Below are positions 21,568 through 23,417 of a stretch of 23,417 bases of DNA, piece by piece. The stretch's first letter is position 1. The number at the start of each line of letters is the position of its first letter. A program made the position numbers and the translations under genes. This stretch comes from Acidobacteriota bacterium. GTDB taxonomy: Bacteria > Acidobacteriota > Terriglobia > Versatilivoradales > Versatilivoraceae. Location: NCBI GenBank assembly GCA_026706225.1, contig JAPOZE010000593.1, positions 1,193-24,609 on the forward strand. Direction: 5' to 3'. The notes below the pieces were generated by a model that saw nothing but the letters and a program-made list of their open reading frames with translations, had not been told where the DNA came from and did no database searches.

Positions 21568-21840
21568 ATGAAGTTGCGGCACAAAGGATTGAGGAGATTG
21601 TTTGAGAGGGATGATGCCCGACTGGTTCCGGCATCCTTGGTTCGGCGCCTTCGCCAAATGCTTTCCGATTTGCACTATGCTCAACAACCTGGGGACATGG
21701 ACGTTCCTTGCTACCGGCTGCATCCTCTCAAGGGAGACCGCAAGGGACAATGGAGCCTGCGAGTTTCCGGCAATTGGCGCGTCACCTTTCGATTTCTAGA
21801 CGGTGAGGCAATAGACGTTGATTTGGTTGATTACCACTAG
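21568..21840 (+). CDS. higB: HigB/RelE-type mRNA interferase toxin
   Basis: A 90-residue toxin of the HigB branch of the RelE superfamily. HigB proteins cut mRNA at the ribosome. The family core is clear: basic N-terminus MKLRHKGLRRLFERDD, central helix ASLVRRLRQMLSDLHYAQQP, then YRLHPLKGDRKGQWSLRVSG, NWRVTFRF and the final VDLVDYH. The length is normal for HigB, and the toxin-first order with HigA 14 nt downstream is the usual higBA arrangement. No Shine-Dalgarno precedes the ATG, and the predicted transcript would start at or next to it, so the mRNA may be leaderless. All core strands are present, so the toxin is probably functional. Confidence 0.93.
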   Translation: MKLRHKGLRRLFERDDARLVPASLVRRLRQMLSDLHYAQQPGDMDVPCYRLHPLKGDRKGQWSLRVSGNWRVTFRFLDGEAIDVDLVDYH

Positions 21841-21854
21841 TAAGAGGGAGAGAG

Positions 21855-22115
21855 ATGGTGATGAACAACCCCACACATCCCGGAGAAACGATTCGAGACA
21901 GCATCAACGAGCTCGGCTGGACCGTGACTGAAGCAGCCAAGCGGATTGGTGTTTCCCGAAATACGCTATCCAGGGTTCTGAATGGGCGTGGCGGAATTTC
22001 ACCTAAGATGGCACTGTCGTTGGAACAGCTGGGTTGGAGCAATGCCGACTTTTGGGTAAGGCGTCAAGCCGGCTACGAGTTGGCGCAAGCAAGGCGAAAA
22101 CAGAATGCAGCCTGA
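21855..22115 (+). CDS. higA: HigA-type antitoxin (XRE helix-turn-helix)
   Basis: An 86-residue antitoxin and autorepressor that neutralises HigB. The typical HigA opening NNPTHPGETIRDSINELGWT is followed by the helix-turn-helix TEAAKRIGVSRNTLSRVLNG (about residues 27-46) and the family tail ISPKMALSLEQLGWSNADFWVRRQAGYEL. The listed ATG (21855) is followed two codons later by another ATG (21861, MNNPTHPGE), which fits family N-termini equally well; GAGGGAGAGAG lies directly upstream. It is cotranscribed with higB from the promoter at 21531. HigA dimers would bind the ATATG...CATAT site. Confidence 0.93.
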   Translation: MVMNNPTHPGETIRDSINELGWTVTEAAKRIGVSRNTLSRVLNGRGGISPKMALSLEQLGWSNADFWVRRQAGYELAQARRKQNAA

Positions 22116-22300
22116 GCTCGCCCTAGGCCCGCGTCCACCAAAGTCTTGACTGCCGGCCGGGTCGTTCGGCCGCAGGCGTAGCGCTGCAATCGCTGCTCCA
22201 TTGCCGCGCAGAGCTGGGAGCTTGCCAGAGCATCCACGCCGGCCTGACGCATAGAGCGCGGCGAAGTTGCTGACGCTGGCGGCGAGGATTTCAAAAAGCC
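22116..22300. other. Intergenic region higA-parA
   Basis: GC-rich 185-bp stretch. It contains a short hairpin, CGGCCG-GGTCGTT-CGGCCG, near 22157-22175, without a T-run, which might end higBA transcription. A minus-strand open frame (22073-22294) gives a peptide such as MRQAGVDALASSQLCAAMEQ, which I cannot assign and which lacks a Shine-Dalgarno; it could be a fragment of a lost gene. Confidence 0.35.
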
Positions 22301-22302
22301 TT

Positions 22303-22362
22303 GCGCATCTGTGCAGATACGCCTATACTCATATGCGCTAATGTTGTTTCGGTTGCGAGAGG
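22303..22362 (+). promoter_or_regulatory. parA promoter and operator
   Basis: TTGCGC (22301-22306), a 17-nt spacer and TATACT (22324-22329) make a good sigma70 promoter. The -10 is inside the ATACTCATATG core shared with 20875-20885 and the 23288-23298 site. An ATCTG-TG-CAGAT palindrome (22307-22318) lies in the spacer. A repressor bound here, probably the ribbon-helix-helix partner protein, would block RNA polymerase, giving the usual par autoregulation. Confidence 0.7.
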
Positions 22363-22371
22363 GGGGAGAGT

Positions 22372-23040
22372 ATGCCGGCTGTTGTGTCGTTCCTTAATCA
22401 GAAGGGTGGTACGGGCAAAACCACGCTGGCAATCCACGCCGCCTCAGCGCTTGCCCGGGACTTTCGTGTCCTGCTGGTCGATGCGGATCCACAGGGATCG
22501 GTGCTGGACTGGAACGAACAGCGCGAGGCGCAAAGCAGGTTTGCGGTTGTCGGGTTGCCAAAACCTGGGTTGCACCGGGACGTTCCACTTGTTGGTCAAC
22601 ACTACGATTGGGTGGTCATCGACGGGCCGCCGCGGGTGAATGATCTGACAAAATCTGCAATTGCGGCCAGCGACCTGGTCCTGATTCCTGTCCAACCGTC
22701 GCCGTTTGATGTCTGGGCTGCACAGGAGATTGTCGATCTTGTCAACGAGTGTTCCGCTTTCAAGCCCGACTTGTTGGTTCGATTTGTCATCAACAGGCTG
22801 TTTCCGGGAACCCGATTGGGAGCCGAAGTTCAAGAAGCTCTTCGCGGTTTTTCCATTGCCGTCATGAATACGGTCATTCACAATCGTACGGAATACGCGA
22901 AATCCGTCCGCCTTGGCCTGACGGCAATGGAAACCAAGCCGTCACGACCTGCCGCGCTGGCGGCGTTGGCACTGGGCCAAGAGATACGCACGTTATTGAC
23001 ACCGGCAGACAAGGAGGTGCTCAATGCCGCCCGAGGTTAG
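22372..23040 (+). CDS. parA: ParA/ParF-family plasmid partition ATPase
   Basis: A 222-residue deviant-Walker ATPase that moves plasmid copies apart on the nucleoid. The P-loop is KGGTGKTT (residues 11-18) after VVSFLNQ, followed by LLVDADPQGSVLDWNEQRE, VVIDGPPRVNDLTKSAIAAS and DLVLIPVQPSPFDVWAAQEI, all standard ParA signatures. There is no N-terminal helix-turn-helix domain and the length is short, as in the type Ib ParF/VirC1-like group, where the small partner protein represses the operon. ATG 22372 is preceded by a GGGGGGAGAG Shine-Dalgarno. The 3' end overlaps the partner gene by 17 nt. Confidence 0.93.
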   Translation: MPAVVSFLNQKGGTGKTTLAIHAASALARDFRVLLVDADPQGSVLDWNEQREAQSRFAVVGLPKPGLHRDVPLVGQHYDWVVIDGPPRVNDLTKSAIAASDLVLIPVQPSPFDVWAAQEIVDLVNECSAFKPDLLVRFVINRLFPGTRLGAEVQEALRGFSIAVMNTVIHNRTEYAKSVRLGLTAMETKPSRPAALAALALGQEIRTLLTPADKEVLNAARG

Positions 23041-23251
23041 TTGGGGGAAAAGACCCCGCAATCAGAGCAGCGCGCTGGCCAATCAAATGGATGCTTTTGT
23101 TGGCGCGAGAAAAACAAAGCGTCTTAACATCATCATCCCAACCGAGCTGCATACCCGCGTCAAGGCGGGATGCGCCATCGAGGGCCGGGACATGACCTCG
23201 ATCCTCATCGAGATGCTTGAGAAGCGTTTTCCCAGACAGATCGATCTTTAG
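23024..23251 (+). CDS. Ribbon-helix-helix ParG-like partition/repressor protein
   Basis: A 75-residue protein with a flexible basic N-terminal half (PPEVSWGKRPRNQSSALANQ) and a C-terminal ribbon-helix-helix domain: strand KRLNIIIP, helix TELHTRVKAGCAIEGRD, helix MTSILIEMLEKRF. Size and layout match ParG of plasmid TP228 (76 residues), the partner of ParF. ParG binds arrays of ACTC/GAGT boxes and stimulates ATPase activity with its N-terminal tail. Such boxes occur at 20866-20881, 22327-22330 and 23274-23294 around this operon. ATG 23024 follows AAGGAGGT with a 5-nt spacer and lies inside the end of parA, so the two are coupled. Confidence 0.88.
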   Translation: MPPEVSWGKRPRNQSSALANQMDAFVGARKTKRLNIIIPTELHTRVKAGCAIEGRDMTSILIEMLEKRFPRQIDL

Positions 23252-23268
23252 CCGGATGATAATATGGG

Positions 23269-23298
23269 TATATGAGTATGTCTGGCGATACTCATATG
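23269..23298. promoter_or_regulatory. Inverted ACTC/GAGT operator downstream of par genes
   Basis: ATATGAGTAT (23270-23279) and ATACTCATAT (23288-23297) form a perfect 10-bp inverted repeat with an 8-nt spacer. The right arm is the same 10-mer as in the parA promoter. Likely binding site for the ribbon-helix-helix protein, either centromere or operator of the next gene. Confidence 0.7.
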
Positions 23299-23334
23299 TA
23301 GTTATGACACGGCTCATGCAATACCGCGGGCCGG

Positions 23335-23368
23335 GCAGGGAAGGGAAGGCCGCTACCCCCTTCCCTGC
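23335..23368 (+). terminator. 11-bp hairpin after the par operon
   Basis: GCAGGGAAGGG (23335-23345) pairs perfectly with CCCTTCCCTGC (23358-23368) over a 12-nt loop. It has no T-run after it, so it may be an RNA hairpin or a weak terminator; its purine/pyrimidine arms could also be a protein site. Confidence 0.4.
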
Positions 23369-23417
23369 ACCTCCATCCAGCCTACGAGCCACTCCTTCCT
23401 GAACACCCAACAAATCA

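Noticed and set aside
22073..22294. 73-residue minus-strand open frame between higA and parA
   Set aside because: No Shine-Dalgarno, overlaps the end of higA, and no recognised family; possibly a gene remnant but not supportable as a gene.

Overview
The window looks like part of the accessory backbone of a large conjugative plasmid or integrative conjugative element from a high-GC Gram-negative bacterium. Evidence for a Gram-negative host is a Trb/VirB-type mating-pair gene set and a very large secreted protein with a predicted outer-membrane beta-barrel. Plasmid functions present are a RepB-type primase, an intact ArdC antirestriction gene, a higBA toxin-antitoxin pair and a ParF/ParG-like partition pair. 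No rRNA, tRNA, CRISPR array, relaxase or integrase is visible. I cannot name the species; Calx-beta-rich giant proteins of this style are common in uncultured, often host-associated, marine bacteria, but that is only a weak hint.

Layout. (1) 1-2896, minus strand: trbC-trbD-trbE (VirB2-VirB3-VirB4), with trbE running off the left edge. (2) 3048-4322, plus: a divergent ArdC-like protein that has lost its HExxH metal site and gained an insertion. Its stop overlaps the start of the next gene. (3) 4319-14011, plus: one continuous coding frame of about 3,230 codons for a signal-peptide / 25-repeat / beta-barrel autotransporter-like giant. It is interrupted once, at 9704, by a TAG that lies at the edge of a 45-nt in-frame inverted duplication. 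(4) 14035-15513, plus: an ArdC N-terminal fragment fused to Sel1 repeats and a membrane helix, a coiled-coil/membrane protein and a small conserved protein. (5) 15565-15717, minus: a 50-residue membrane peptide, separated from the primase by a perfect 12-bp inverted repeat. (6) 15788-20817, plus: RepB-type primase, small acidic protein, intact ArdC, several unrecognised small proteins, a Replic_Relax-like winged-helix protein and a small two-helix membrane protein. (7) 20818-21530: non-coding, with a second copy of the par promoter/operator sequence. (8) 21568-22115: higBA from a nearly leaderless promoter. (9) 22303 to the end: parA and a ribbon-helix-helix partner gene, with ACTC/GAGT operator boxes on both sides.

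How the genes fit together: Trb proteins build the mating channel; ArdC and the primase act on entering single-stranded DNA; higBA and par keep the element in the population; the giant protein, if intact in the cell, would be a surface adhesin carried by the same element. The most unusual points are the A-B'-A'-B inverted duplication that creates the stop in the giant gene, the coupling of that gene to a metal-site-dead ArdC paralogue, and the ArdC-Sel1-membrane fusion immediately after it.
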